A stretch of 64,000 bases of DNA from Micrasema longulum (taxonomy: Eukaryota; Arthropoda; Insecta; Trichoptera; Brachycentridae), in the NCBI GenBank assembly GCA_022494885.1, contig JAGVSM010002945.1:1-64000 (forward strand), given 5' to 3'. This document shows positions 32,900 to 44,842 of the stretch, piece after piece. The notes under the pieces are model-generated. The model did not search any database and was not told the DNA's origin. It was given only the letters and a program-made list of their open reading frames with translations. Both the position numbers and the translations under genes were made by a program. Numbering within the stretch: the first letter of the stretch is position 1; each line of letters opens with the position of its first letter.

Positions 32900-33630
32900 G
32901 CACATTGCCACTAAGTAAACAAGTAAATATTGAGAACGGCAGTGGTTACACACATAAATAGAGACATTTACCCAAGCGTCAACCACAATCATAATACAAG
33001 ATACTCTAATATTGATCTAAAACTAAGTGAAGGGGTCAACACTGTTCTGGCATCGAGACAACACTATTACGTAGGCAAAAAGGTCCACAACCTTTTGCCA
33101 GAATCGTGGAAAGACGGGAGTGTTGTCAAGTTACGGAAGGTGTTGACCTCGCTATTTCATGACATTGGTCGTAGGGAGTCAGAAAAGTTGATGCATGCCA
33201 CGGATCGGAGAACCTTACTGGATGTCAAAAATAAAATATAAAAAATAAGGAATAATTAAAAAAATAAATAATTATAGATGACAACCATGAAGTTTCGCAT
33301 AAATAAATTGTCTATGTTTTATGAATGTATGTATGTGTATGCGCATGGGTGTATGTACGTATGTGCGTATGTACATGTGTATATATGTGTATATTTATAT
33401 ATATGTGTGTATATATGTGTACGTCTGTATGTATATGAATCAAAATGTGTATCCGAATAAGTTTATATTTTGTTTGTCTGTGCTCTATATAAATTTGTTA
33501 ACTTTTATAATATATTAAAATGTAATTGCCTAGCTTGGAACAGGGTATGTACCCTTGTTAGCTGGGCAAAGTGAACATGGAATTGTATTTTGATAAAGAG
33601 TGTGAATAAATAAATAAATAAATACATATG
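32900..33630 (+). pseudogene. LINE 3' end with GT-rich 3' UTR
   Basis: The frame 32930-33241 reads VNHNHNTRYSNIDLKLSEGV, then SRQHYYVGKKVHNLLPESWK, the HNTR...LPE signature of LINE ORF2 C-termini. The 3' UTR contains a GTAT-rich microsatellite (33310-33440) and hairpin GGGT-ATGT-ACCC (33543-33554), then AATAAATAAATAAATA at 33605. Confidence 0.85.
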
Positions 33631-34154
33631 TGTACATATAATTCATCCAGATTTTTTTTTTTTAAAATGGGAAAATTGCCCCTTTTTAACGAATTGACAG
33701 ACACTTCCTCTTGTTAGTAGTCATGTTTAGAATTCAGGGGTTCGGCTTAAACTGATCTGGTTTAGAACTCATTTGACATCACCCACTTGTAATGTTTATT
33801 GTGTATTAAAATAAGCATATGTTCTGTGCAATAGAGCTTAAGGGCTTATTTCTCTTAGGTATTAACCTAGTAAAAGTCCTAAAAAGGACCTTCAGATATA
33901 AATAATGAAATTCAATAGACTTTTATCTAATTTTGAATTCATTATTAATATACATATGAACAAAACACTTTTATTGTGAATCGTGTCATGTAGAATAAAC
34001 TTGGCCTAGATAAAGCAAAGTTTATTCCTACCTGAGACCTAACAAGGTATCTGTTGTATATTGTATACAAACACTAGAGTACATTAATAAATTATGGCAT
34101 TATCCATTAACACCCCCAACGTTTGCGTTGCCTTGTTTATTATTCAGGTACTTC
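33631..34154. other. No gene recognised
   Basis: AT-rich. Two short inverted stretches (TTAGGTATTAACCTAG near 33856) but no assigned feature. Confidence 0.35.
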
Positions 34155-36131
34155 AATGAGGAACTTCAGCCCTACGGGAAATTCGATTTAAAAAATGTTT
34201 TCTTGCGCGCGGTAAAAATTAGAGCATTAAATTGTGCTTCAAAGTTTCTTGAAAATGTACGAAAAAATAATAATAAATATTTTAATTAAAACGCACTACT
34301 TTGAACGACTTAACTGGTTCGTATGAACCAACCAATGATAGAGCTGTGAAGGATATCCGGTTTGCTTACCGTAAACTATCCAATCGTGAGAACCGACTGA
34401 GAAGATCCTCTGACGTCACACGCGGAGTTATTTCAGAATTACAAAACTTTAAAAAATCAGAGCGCTGATAATAAAGTGTGCCTCAACTCTTGCTTATCCA
34501 CTATTTCTTCTATTTAATAAATCACTTTCTTCAGGTCATTTTCCAGATCACTGGAAACTGAGTTATATCTTTCCTATTTTTAAAAAAGGTGATAAAACTG
34601 ACATAATAAATTATAGACCTATTTGTTTGCTTTCGGCGATTCCAAAATTACTGGAAAAGCTTTTACTGGATAAAATAATATTTACAATAACTAAATCAAT
34701 AACTCCCGCCCAACATGGATTTGTTTCAAATAAATCGACACTAACTAATTTTTTACAATATCAAAATATTATATCTGATGCACTATCCAAAAAAACCCAA
34801 ATCGATTCTATTTACACAGATTTTAGCAAGGCTTTCGACAAAGTAAACCATAAAATTCTAATTAACAAATTAGAACGATCTGGAATTAAAGGTGATTTAC
34901 TAAATTGGTTTAAAACATATTTGTTCGATAGAAACCTGTCAGTGAAAATAAATGATATATTATCATAAAAATTTTAATCAGTTAGTGGAGTACCTCAAGG
35001 CTCGCATCTTGGTCTAGTGTTGTTTTTAATATTTATAAATGATGTAATTGATATATTTGATAATGTACATGTACTCATATTTGCAGATGAAATGAAAATA
35101 TTCAAAGAGATAAAAAACATTAACGATTGTAACATTCTGTCCCATAATTTGTCCAAATTAAACATCTGGTGCCAACAAAATAAATTACAACTCAATATAA
35201 GCAAATGTCAAGCTATGAGATTCTATAAAATAAAATATCCGATTCTATTTAATTACATGTTAAATCAAATTAAAATTACTGATGTTTCTACCGTGAGCGA
35301 TCTGGGTGTTTTGTTCGATTGAAAATTATTATTTAAAGAGCACATTATTAAAATATCTAACAAAGCTGTAAAATTATTAGGATTTGTACTTAGAACCGGA
35401 AAAGATTTTAATAATATAAACACATTAAAATATCTTTACACATCTCTTGTTAGAAGCCAACTAGATTATAATTCTCCAATATGGTCACCTTATCAAATCA
35501 CTTTCTCAGATTCTATTGAGAGAATTCAGAATAAATTTCTTAGACATATTAATTTTAAGATGGGTTTTTCTACTAATCAATTAAATTATAACAAAATTTT
35601 AGACTCTCTTAAATTAACTAAATTGCAAGAACGAAGAACATCGACCGATCTTATGACTTTATATAAAATAATAAAACCAATATTTGATACCCCTGATCTA
35701 CTGAAATTGATTTCATTCTATGTACCACCTAGATTAAGCAGAACATCTACAATATTTTACTGTCGAAATTCTCGAACGGTAGCTCAATATAACTCACCTA
35801 TTGTTAGATTGCAGAATACCGGGAATGAATATGCATCACATTTTGATATATTTAGTTTATCTCTGCCTAACTTAAAAAAATAAAGTGACCAACATATTTT
35901 TATCAAAAAGAGCAAATCATCTTCAGAAGATTGGGTTGGAATAGTTATAATTTGATTGATTAATGTATTTTGTTATTGTATAATTTCTTTAAAATATGTA
36001 TGTATTTCAAGTAATTAATAATGTGTACAGTACGAGTATATTAATATTTTACACTCGAATTTTTTTTTTAATATTTTTATTTCTAAGCACTCTTTATACC
36101 ACATATATGTAAATGGCAGAAATGCCGTATA

Positions 36132-36186
<55 letters not shown>

Positions 36187-36280
36187 ATACGATATATATA
36201 TATATGAAAAAAAAAATTGGCTTAGTTTAAAAGTCTAGGCATTAACAAATAATTTTTTTTAAAAACACAACTTCCTCATT
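34155..36280 (+). mobile_element. MITE (family T1), copy 2, split by a LINE
   Basis: Ends AATGAGGAACTTCAGCCCTA and ACAACTTCCTCATT. The left arm runs to about 34477 and the right part resumes at CGATATATA near 36189, then GGCTTAGTTTAAAAG. Without the LINE it would be about 410 bp. Confidence 0.85.
34478..36188 (+). pseudogene. LINE reverse-transcriptase relic, longest in the window
   Basis: A Jockey/CR1-type ORF2 from the fingers region onward: SSGHFPDHWKLSYIFPIFKK, then NYRPICLLSAIPKLLEKLLL, ITPAQHGFVSNKSTLTNFLQ, DFSKAFDKVNHKIL, GVPQGSHLG, LIFADEMKIF, LNIWCQQNKLQLNISKCQAM and IERIQNKFLRHINFKMGF. It has in-frame stops near 34968 and 35322. The active-site FADD reads FADE. The endonuclease part is missing (5' truncation). 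The 3' hairpin GGCA-GAAA-TGCC (36115-36126) and about 60 bases of AAAT repeats close it. Confidence 0.95.
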
Positions 36281-36414
36281 CAGAGCTGAAGTATCGCATT
36301 TGCAAAATATGCTTTCTTCATTGACTGTTTGGTACAGGACAGAAAACATAATAAATAACCATTCACAATAGGGAAATAAAACTTTTTAAAAAACATTTAA
36401 CAAGTAATAAAGGT
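36281..36414. other. Unassigned flank
   Basis: Short AT-rich flank, nothing recognised. Confidence 0.3.
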
Positions 36415-36745
36415 CTACACAAACAAGTAATAAAGGTCTATGAAATACTGTCTTTATTTTTTTTTTGCTAATTATTAATAGCAGAAAAAATATTTTTAAA
36501 TGTGTAATTTTGAATTTCCGCAAAAACGATCATTTCATTGGCCACGACTCTAATACGTCACGATTCATGTTTATTTGTTCCCGACCATTCAAATTTGTTT
36601 AGAACATTGTCACGAATCTTGAAGTCCTATCAAGGCCAAACATGTTGCGTTTTTCTAGCGACGTATTTTTTCCAAAAGTCTTTTTTTTATGTATGAAAAC
36701 ATTTCTCCACAACGTCCATATTGCTTTTGAAAATACAATAAATTA
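36415..36745 (+). repeat. Repeat K, single arm
   Basis: ATGAAATACTGTC, then ATTTCCGCAAAAACGATCAT and AATACGTCACGATTCATGTT match 61430-61700, where the repeat also has an inverted partner. Confidence 0.75.
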
Positions 36746-37329
36746 TTCTAATTTCCATATTTTGAACTAACAAAATAATTTGCAAACATTTACCTGATGT
36801 ACGAGAATCGCTTGATCAAATCAAAGGAGACATGAACTGGGTAGGTACTTCTATTGGTACATATTGCTTTCAGTTAGCTAGTGGTAAAAACAACGTACCC
36901 CACAGGATTTACCTAGCGCTCAGATGAATATGGCAATTACCCACCTGGCAAAATAACGCATCTCCTTATGAACCAATACTTATCTAATACGAAAATCGTG
37001 TATTTTTGTTTAAAAGGGTCGCTAATGGTATTCACTTGGAATTTCACGAGGGAAGAAAATCTCATAATGATGCCGTAGAAATAAAATTATTTTTTTTAAG
37101 GTTACCTCTCTATAGGACCATAAATTGCATTATATATTTTCATAAGCAGTTCTTTGGAAAGCAATTAAAAATGTAATCTCACGTAGTTATAACGTCAGAG
37201 GACGATGTAATACTTAGTTTTAATACGGTAGTGTCGTAGAATTGTTTGATGTAATAATATAATACCTTTATAATAAATACATTTAGGACTTAATATATGT
37301 AAGCAAAAAAGTTACAAATAAACTACGTA
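36746..37329. other. No gene recognised
   Basis: AT-rich unique-looking DNA, no coding or splice motif that fits Flo2. Confidence 0.4.
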
Positions 37330-37955
37330 CATTAGGCAATTGACGTTAGATCACACCACATAGAAAATGTCAACGCCTTTAAATATTTAGGTACCTTCTG
37401 TAAATACTAATGATAACCATTATTGTACCGAGATTGAAGCACGGCTATCGGCAGCAAACATAAATATGTTATAATGGCTTGTTTAAACATCTCAGATCCA
37501 AATTGCTCTCTAGAAAAACTAAGACCGTTATTTACAAAACTCTCATCAGACTGGTCATTGCATATGGTGCCCAATGATGGGTTATGATCACAAGAAAAAT
37601 ATTAAGGAAGAAGGTGCTGTCTTCTGAAGAAGTGTGGAGAAGACGGTTTAATCATAAATTAGAGGCACTATTTGGCCAACCCATCATTGCACAATTTATA
37701 AAAATAAGAAGATTACAATGGATGGGCCATGTGCGTGGAATGAATGATAATTGTACCCCAAAAAAGATTCTCTATACCACTCCGGAAGGTAGACAAAGCA
37801 GTAGCAGACCAAAATTAAGATGGCTGGATAATGAGGAAAGTGGCATTAGAGCAATTGGCTTGACGAATTAGAGAAGAGCCGCAGGGTGCAGACAGGAATG
37901 GAGACAGATTCTGGAGGAGCTCAGGGCCCACAAAGGGCTGTAGCGTCACTGATGA
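37330..37955 (+). pseudogene. LINE 3' fragment (RRLQWMGHVRGM family)
   Basis: Reads NVNAFKYLGT, then SRKTKTVIYKTLIRLVIAYG, RKILRKKVLSSEEVWRRRFN, IKIRRLQWMGHVRGMNDN and RPKLRWLDN, in several frames. This differs from both the RTE-like family and the 9.6 kb family, although the architecture is the same. The 3' end is GTCACTGATGATGAA. Confidence 0.82.
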
Positions 37956-38164
37956 TGAATACCTTTATAATAATAAATTAATGTAATACTTCTTCGTGTC
38001 TTATCAATTGATCTAGTGGACGACGATTATCCTTCTGTATGCAACCACATCAGCACATAGCAATATGACAGTATGAATAGTGATGGATATGCAGGTTTTT
38101 TCAGCAAATCATTTCCTCGTTAAAAATAGCGGGAGGAAATTAATTATATATGATTAGCAGACTC
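37956..38164. other. Unassigned flank
   Basis: Nothing recognised. Confidence 0.3.
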
Positions 38165-38705
38165 GAATACAATTTATTTTGTTATTATTTATTTAGTCAT
38201 ATAAAGATTACAAAAAATATAAATGCATCCCTAACTTTTTGAGGCCATAAGCCCTGTGTTGAGTTGGGATACAACATGATAGAAAATAGAAGCATGCATA
38301 TTACTAAAGAATACTACAAATAAAATTTATTACGCAATTATAAAAGTAGATTGTACATAAATAAAAACTGGTATCATTTATGTAACTATATCAATTAATA
38401 CATTTAAAAAAACATTCATTTTAATAAACATCTGGGCCACACGCTTATTATTACTGTATTATGCACTGTCTCGCAGCAGTCTCCTGCAATGGTTTCTTTC
38501 CTTAGACAAAATACAAACATGTACACGTCTTCTGAAAATGGCTTTCGTTTTGGAGAACTTAATTTGTTCATCAAGGACATTGAACACTCTTGGGGCCACA
38601 AAAGAGAAATTTCTCTGAGCGAAAGTCGTGCGTGTTTTTGGTATTAAATCATTCACATTGCAGGAAAACCTCGTACGAGCATTCTGCTGGGATCTTCTCT
38701 TGTAA
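38165..38705 (-). pseudogene. LINE 3' fragment, minus strand
   Basis: The minus frame reads RRSQQNARTRFSCNVNDLIP, then KTRTTFAQRNFSFVAPRVFN and VLDEQIKFSKTKAIFRRRV, a LINE ORF2 C-terminus. The tail side is T-rich (ATTATTTATTTAGTCATATA near 38185). Confidence 0.8.
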
Positions 38706-38706
38706 C

Positions 38707-39205
38707 CACACGACCAGAATTTTTTGGCAATTCTTCAGCATCTGATAGCCTTTAAAAAATACAAAGCTATGTTTTTGCTCTCCTGTTAATCTCGCAAAAT
38801 GCACTTTTGATGTACGAATCATAGTGACAAACCCAAGTTTCATACCCAGTAACAATTTTGTCGATAATTTCTTTAGAATTTTCACCACAGAGCTCCAAAA
38901 TCCTTTTGCAGCTTTGTACGCAGTGAGATTTTTGGAGTGGCGTTAGGAATCTCGGCACCCATCTTGCACTAACTTTTGACATGTGTAGGCGGTCGTGTAA
39001 AATAGAAAAAATGGTACCAGTGGATAGGCTAATAATCTCCGCTATCATTTTCACCTTCATTCTAGTATCCTCCAATATTAAATTTTAAATTTTCTCCACA
39101 TTTTCTTAATTACTGGCCTCGATTGGCCGACCGGATCGCTCGTCGTCTTCTATGCTCTCTCTGCTCCTCTCAAATTCACTGGACCACGAAGGTAGGGACC
39201 GTCAA
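38707..39205 (-). pseudogene. Mariner transposase fragment with mutated catalytic Asp
   Basis: The minus strand gives FERSRESIEDDERSGRPIEA, then MEDTRMKVKMIAEIISLSTG, SILHDRLHMSKVSARWVPRF and LELCGENSKEIIDKIVTGYE. The mariner motif GDETW reads GYETW (codon TAT near 38845-38850), so the first catalytic aspartate is lost. The C-terminal half is absent or unrecognisable. A LINE fragment abuts at 38705. Confidence 0.88.
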
Positions 39206-39654
39206 ATTGCTCTAATTTATGCCGCGTGTGAGATTTTTTTTTGTATCTGATTCTCGTAGCACTGGAATTCCTCGTTGAGGGTTTTGCATAGGACTAACAG
39301 ATCGGATTGAAAGGAAATGACACTCCATTTGCTGGTTTACGTGAACGCTTTACCCAACGTGTTGTGTGGTGAGATTAGATTGCATCAAAATTCATCAATC
39401 CATTCCCCGAGTTCTTTTAGCCTATGCGACCTTGGTCAAACATTTGAACCCAGCGTCATATATACTAGAATACTGGTATTGTACAATAGTGTAACCTTGT
39501 TACACTGTTCCTTATCAGTATAATGTGGTACGTTGATCTTTTACGGTTGACTGTCAAGTCATGATTCATTACTGAGGTCGGAATTAGTCGAGTACACTGC
39601 ATTCGGATGTTTAACCCTTAAGCCCGTTTACATACATGTGAACAATACAATAGC
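39206..39654. other. No gene recognised
   Basis: Short frames only. Possibly the 5' part of the mariner relic, but no terminal repeat could be identified. Confidence 0.35.
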
Positions 39655-40380
39655 TAAAATAAATAAAACAACTTTCTTTTTAACCTTTTTTTTATTTTTT
39701 TTACCGACTGGTTTTAAACCTGTACAAGCTTCTTTATCAAGGTTTACTTAACTTATGAATTCTATCCTATTTTATTATATCAGTATTATGTTACACATGT
39801 GGAACTAATAAATCAAGTCTTTTATAGCCCCGCCACACTATGCTCCTTGCGCTGCTCCTCACTTTGCTCCTCGCGCTGCCGCCCTCTCGCCCGATGTTGC
39901 CCTCTCCGCCCACACACTGCTCTACTCGCGCAATTTATCGCGACGCTCCGCACTTGTCATTTGTCTTGCTATTCAATGGACGATGAAACTGTGACAGCGT
40001 GAGCTCTATGCATTTTAGTATAGCTAATTATATCAATGTCATACAAAGAAATATACATCATTCAAAAATGACGCGTGCATCTTGTGTGAGCGCTCGACGC
40101 GTACTGCGACCGCGCGATTATGTTGCCAGTTACTCTCGCTCATATTGCCGGTCCTTTGATTCCCGCCCAAAAACCGACAAAATAGGGAGCGGTGGGCACG
40201 ACGAGGAGCATGACGTGCGGCATGACGAGTAATGTTGCCACACTACGTCTCTGCCTCCTTTCCTCGCTACTTCCATGCCACTCATCGAGTGTGTGGCAGG
40301 CCCATTTAGGATGGGAAGCGTAATTTGATATGAATACGCTCAAAACTAGACAGGAGTGGACTAAAGATGAGCATTTTGTT
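39655..40380 (+). repeat. P1 repeat unit split by a GC-rich MITE
   Basis: The left part has AAATAAAACAACTTTCTTTT, GACTGGTTTTAAACC and CTTTATCAAGGTTTAC. After 40305 the unit resumes as AGGATGGGAAGCG and CAGGAGTGGACTAAAGATGA, as in the units at 47100 and 55700. Confidence 0.65.
39826..40305. mobile_element. CpG-rich MITE with imperfect terminal repeats
   Basis: Left end GCCCCGCCACACTATGCTCC and right end CGAGTGTGTGGCAGGCCC are roughly inverted. The body is CpG-rich (CTCGCGCTGCCGCCCTCTCG). It could be a hAT- or Harbinger-type derivative; class unproven. Confidence 0.5.
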
Positions 40381-41030
40381 TTTTTAAATAAAAATAGCAA
40401 TAACAGTTACCGCTTCACAAATTAAGCTGTTTTGTGAAGACGTTTAAAAAATAACAGTTTAGTGCAGACGGTACTGAACATGCTTTCGGTAAAGCAAAGA
40501 GCCATTTTAAATACTTAAGTGTTAATATTGAAATTAATAAATTTATTTATTTTTATTATTTATTATTTCCCGAATACAAGTTTTTTGATGTTCAGCACAA
40601 TAACGTAATTCATCGCTGTCCTACGAGGGGAGGTTAAGTGTCAGAATCCCCAAAACAAAAATCCAGGCAACTCAAAACAATCTGTTTCATAAAGGACTTT
40701 TATGTTTAATAAGTTGCCAAAAGAGAGTGGGGATGCTGGGTCTATCGCATCGCTTCGTGGGATGGCAATGATTTTTGTTCAAAAAAAACATTCATATAGG
40801 TAGATAGAGTGTCGTCGGAAAGCGTCTGGATTTTATAACAATGTTTTGTTTTTGAAATTATTTATTAGCTAAACAATATATATCTAAATGCAATATTTGT
40901 GTTCGGACCAATTCTCAACCAAATTCATATCTACCTACCCGTGCTTCCTATTTCCTAGCGCACGCCATGTAACAATAATTCTACGTTTGAGTGCCGGAAA
41001 AAACATTACATTATCACTTCAAAATCTAAC
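40381..41030. other. No gene recognised
   Basis: AT-rich, nothing assigned. Confidence 0.35.
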
Positions 41031-41436
41031 ATTAACGAGTGAAGTGCTCAACTAATCTTTCCTCAAGCGAGCTGCGCCTGCGTCCTTTTAGACCGCCAGC
41101 TCCGTACAAGCTGTGCCAGCATCTCACGACCGCCAGCTTCACCAGCCAGGTTCCTGCACTCATCACGCCTCATAATCAGCAGGTAGAGGAGTTGCGCAAC
41201 CTTCCTTCCCCAACTACAGTCCACTTACTAAATTAACGAGTGAAGTGCTCAATTAATCTTTCCTCAAGCGAGCTGTGCCTGCGTCCTTTTAGACCGCCAG
41301 CTTCGTACTAGCTGTGCCAGCGTCTCACGACCGCCAGCTTCACCAGTCAGGTTCCAGCACTCATCACGCCTCATGATCAGCAGGTAGAGGAATTGCGCAA
41401 CCTTCCTTTCCCAACAATACAGTCCACTTAATAAAT
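41031..41436. repeat. Tandem duplication, two copies of about 201 bp
   Basis: ATTAACGAGTGAAGTGCTCA starts at 41031 and again at 41232, and CAGTCCACTTA closes both copies. The copies are about 95% alike. GC-rich relative to the surroundings, with no convincing protein. Confidence 0.9.
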
Positions 41437-41809
41437 TTTCCTCTTCCGAGATATTCTGCACACCTCGTCCATTCCTCAACAATTTTAATGGATGGGTTAC
41501 TCTGCAATATTTCATTATTCCTCGACTGGTACCCGCGTAAAACTAACAAAAATGATCAAGAAACGCTGCAATCGGATTACAAATGTAGTGCAAAAGGTGA
41601 TGATGAAGTTCGCGTACGTATTAACATTTTTTAATTCAAATATGGTTGTGCCATTGTTGCAAGTCGACCTTTGATATTGTTGGTGTACCTGTAAGTTTCA
41701 TGCCCGTAACGAGGTTAGGATCACCCTGAAGTGGTGCCAACACCATCAAACAAAATTTTTTGTTGGTAGTAATCTTAGGCCCGATTAGACGACAGTGAAG
41801 GGCCGTTTA
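41437..41809. other. No gene recognised
   Basis: Small frames on both strands, none with known motifs. Confidence 0.35.
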
Positions 41810-42094
41810 CATGTGGACAATACAATAGATATGGCAATATTGTCTTGTCCCAGCTCCGTGAACAGCCTCGACCGCGCGGGACAGAATGCTGGGACAATAC
41901 GAAAATTCGGCCGCAGTTCACACGTGAGCGCTGCAGAGAAAAATTTGGACAAACTCAAAATATTGTTAATAAATCCACCTGGTCCACGAAGAAGTATAGA
42001 AATTGAAAAAATAAAAATTTCAGGCGTTGCCTAGTACGTAGGTGAAATAATTCAATTTCACGAATCTCACCCGCAGAAATAAAGGTTTCAGCTG
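41810..42094 (+). repeat. Composite interspersed repeat
   Basis: GACAATACAATAGATATGGC, then CGAAAATTCGGCCGCAGTTC match 44305-44430 inverted. The following part (41940-42090) matches 22-215 inverted. Confidence 0.65.
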
Positions 42095-42420
42095 TGTAAC
42101 TTGTAGACAAAGATTGGATTCAACTCCCTGGGGAGCTGTTTATATTAACATTTTACAACAGAGATGAAGAATTTTTTAGAGAAGGCAATATAGAAGTCCA
42201 TGCATATACATGGCTTATGACCTGTCATTGGCTGGTTTAAGTGGCCAACTTATTCACTTTTGTATTGCCTTCTCTAAAAAGTTCTTCATCTCTGTTGTAA
42301 TATGTTGATGGAATAATTGAAGAAAAATAGATGTTCAAACATAGGCAAAATGGTGAATGTTACACAGTAGACACTTAAACTAGCCCATCTCTGTTGTAAT
42401 TTGTTAAAATATATGCTTCG
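42095..42420. repeat. MITE-like element with inverted arms
   Basis: TTACAACAGAGATGAAGAAT with TTAGAGAAGGCAATA (42154-42192) is inverted at 42262-42300. Between them lies the TTGGCTGGTTTAAGTGGCCA core shared with 648-667. Confidence 0.75.
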
Positions 42421-42729
42421 ACTTTTCAAATAATTATTTTCTTTAGACGCATCTTGATTTTACGTCATTACACTCTGCTCTTAGGTTTACACGTGTCAAA
42501 TTGATGGAAAATATTCCTTATTACTGGTTTTAAACTGAACCCACGTTAAATGATGTTTCTAATTGGCTGGTATTTTTCCAAAGAGATGAGCGTTCAAAAG
42601 CAAAACATAGTATGTAACATTTACGAAACCAAAGATGGTGATTTCTTGGAAAAGGAATAAATGTATGATAAAAAAAATACACGGAATATTTAAATACGCC
42701 AAGTGCATATCTTGAGGATGGTCAGCAGA
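42421..42729. other. No gene recognised
   Basis: Nothing beyond AT-rich sequence; may include the decayed start of the following LINE. Confidence 0.3.
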
Positions 42730-43880
42730 TTGACGTTCTTTATATGGATTTTTCTTTACATTTGACAAAGTAGACCTTAAAATTATTATACATAAATTAC
42801 ATGCCTTGGAATTAAGGAAGCCATTACTCTCATTTATTAATTCTTATCTTACTGGTGGGAAACAAAATGTTCGAATAAATAACAATTTGTTAACCAGTGT
42901 TGATGTTGGGTGTACCTCAGGGTGCCCATTTGGCACCCCTGCTTTTCAATTTGTTTATTAATGATGTTTCTTAATCATTCTCGAACTTTCGTTTTGGCTC
43001 TTCGCGGACGATAGCAAAATCCTTAAAATAATTCAATCAAAGTCTTCTTCAATCAGACATAAACTTTTTTAACTAATGGCGTAAAGTCAACAGATTAGAA
43101 CTAAATATTAAAAAATGCAAAACAATATCATTTCATAGAACAAAACAACCGATTTCCTTCGAGTACTTAACTGCCAAATTAATGTAGTTAAGTCCATCAG
43201 AGATTTAAGAGTTGTTTTCGACCATAAACTGGCGTACAACGAGCATATAGATAATACAGTAAATAAATCATTGAAATTACTTGGCTTCATCAACAGAATA
43301 TCCTCTGGTTTTACTTATGTCCGCACTATCAAAACTCTTTTTTGCTCAACTGTTTGCTCTCTTCTAGAATATGCTTCCGTGGTCTTTTCTCCATTATTGT
43401 GCATCGTATAAATCACATTGATTCAGTCCAACATCGCTTGCTTTAAATAGTAGCGTGGATGCTTGGACTAGAGAGAGGTAACCATTCATATACAGATATA
43501 GAGTCAATGGTAAATATTTTTTGTCTACAAAAACATAGAACTAAGTAATTTGCACAAAACTCCCACAAGCACTAGAAAAATAGAGGGTATGATGCTAATG
43601 AGAAAATGAATGCGTCCAGAAATCTAATGCTTTTAAATCAACTAAAGTGGATAAATATACAATTATTTTAACTGCACAAATATTCTGACACACCTGTAGT
43701 AAAAAAACATGTTTTGATACAGAAAGTCAGCTCGTACATTCAAAGTTTAAATGAGGTATCATTCAATATAAGATCTGGCTGTTTTCTGCCAAATGCGTTT
43801 TTTAGGTTTTGTGATTAGCCAGACTTTAAAAAATCACCAAAATTTCTTAAAAATATAAAATCATTATTTTAAAAGTTAGT
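42730..43880 (+). pseudogene. LINE reverse-transcriptase relic, heavily frameshifted
   Basis: Pieces in changing frames: FDKVDLKIIIHKLHALELRK-like, GCTSGCPFGTPAFQFVY (degraded VPQG region), then VVKSIRDLRVVFDHKLAYNE and SLKLLGFINRISSGFTYVRT, HRIDSVQHRLL. Ends before about 43880 without a clear tail. The Asp-Asp active site is not readable. Confidence 0.82.
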
Positions 43881-44532
43881 GGAGGAGGTATCAAATTAAT
43901 AAAGTGATTAAATTAAGTAAGTAAATATATCTACATATTCTGTGTATTCGTTTATCAAACGACGTAAATAATGTATCGGCCACACGTGGAAAATACAATA
44001 TTGTTTTGTCTCAGGACTCGGCTAATGTCCACTTGTAACAGCGATTTGTAGGACAAAACATTGTTCCGAGCCACGAAAATAGATGGGTGGTTTATCTCCG
44101 CGAAACAATGATTACACCTATCACCGCGCGCTGCCGCATTATCCTCGTATGAACGCGCACGGACAGGACCTTGTAACAATAGCGATTTGCTCGACGTGAA
44201 CGTGTCGCTCCCGTCCGTTTTTTAACAACTCCAATACATCTTGGTATAAAATAAATTGTATTTTTTGTGAACTTGCTCGTAATAAACGCCGTCGTGTATT
44301 CATTTTCGCAGCACTCACGTGCGAACTGCGGCCGAATTTTCGTATTGTCCCAGCGTTTTGTCCCGCGCAGTCGATGGTGTTCACGGAGCTGACAATATTG
44401 TCATATCTATAAACGTGTAAACGATGCTTAGCGGTGATTTTAAACATAAAAATAAAACACAATTTTTAGACATACAGTGTTTTACTTTTAAGTACTAAGA
44501 CTCGTGATTTCTTCCCATAAAATAGTGACGTC
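43881..44532. repeat. Repeat with inverted segments, CpG-containing
   Basis: CGGCCACACGTGGAAAATAC near 43978 and, inverted, sequence near 44320-44415 (CAGCGTTTTGTCCCGCGCAG) resemble the repeat at 41810-41940. Short internal inverted stretches around AACAGCGATTTG and AACAATAGCGATTTG. Confidence 0.5.
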
Positions 44533-44842
44533 ATGGAAATTGATCCTCGCATAACGATATTTTCAATGTCAAGTTCAATAAATGCAATATGCAGCCAGGG
44601 AACACAATGCACTATCGCTTCGCTCGATCACGTGGATTGCATTCGATACGCGATAAGAATTATTATGTATACTGATTATAGTTCACGTGTGCCAGATAAC
44701 GTTTCAATAATATTTACAATGATTGCGAGTAGGTCAAAATTTGCTGCAATGTGTGCACTAATTCAGTGCTCTATGCACTGTGAGGTACAAAAAGGGGGCT
44801 TTGTTTACGCTGGTTACGCTGGTTACGCTATTGTTTACGCTG
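44533..44842. other. No gene; local tandem TTTACGCTGG repeats
   Basis: A 109-codon open frame has no recognisable family. GTTTACGCTGGTTACGCTGG-type tandem units lie at 44802-44842, directly at the RTE-like breakpoint. Confidence 0.35.
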
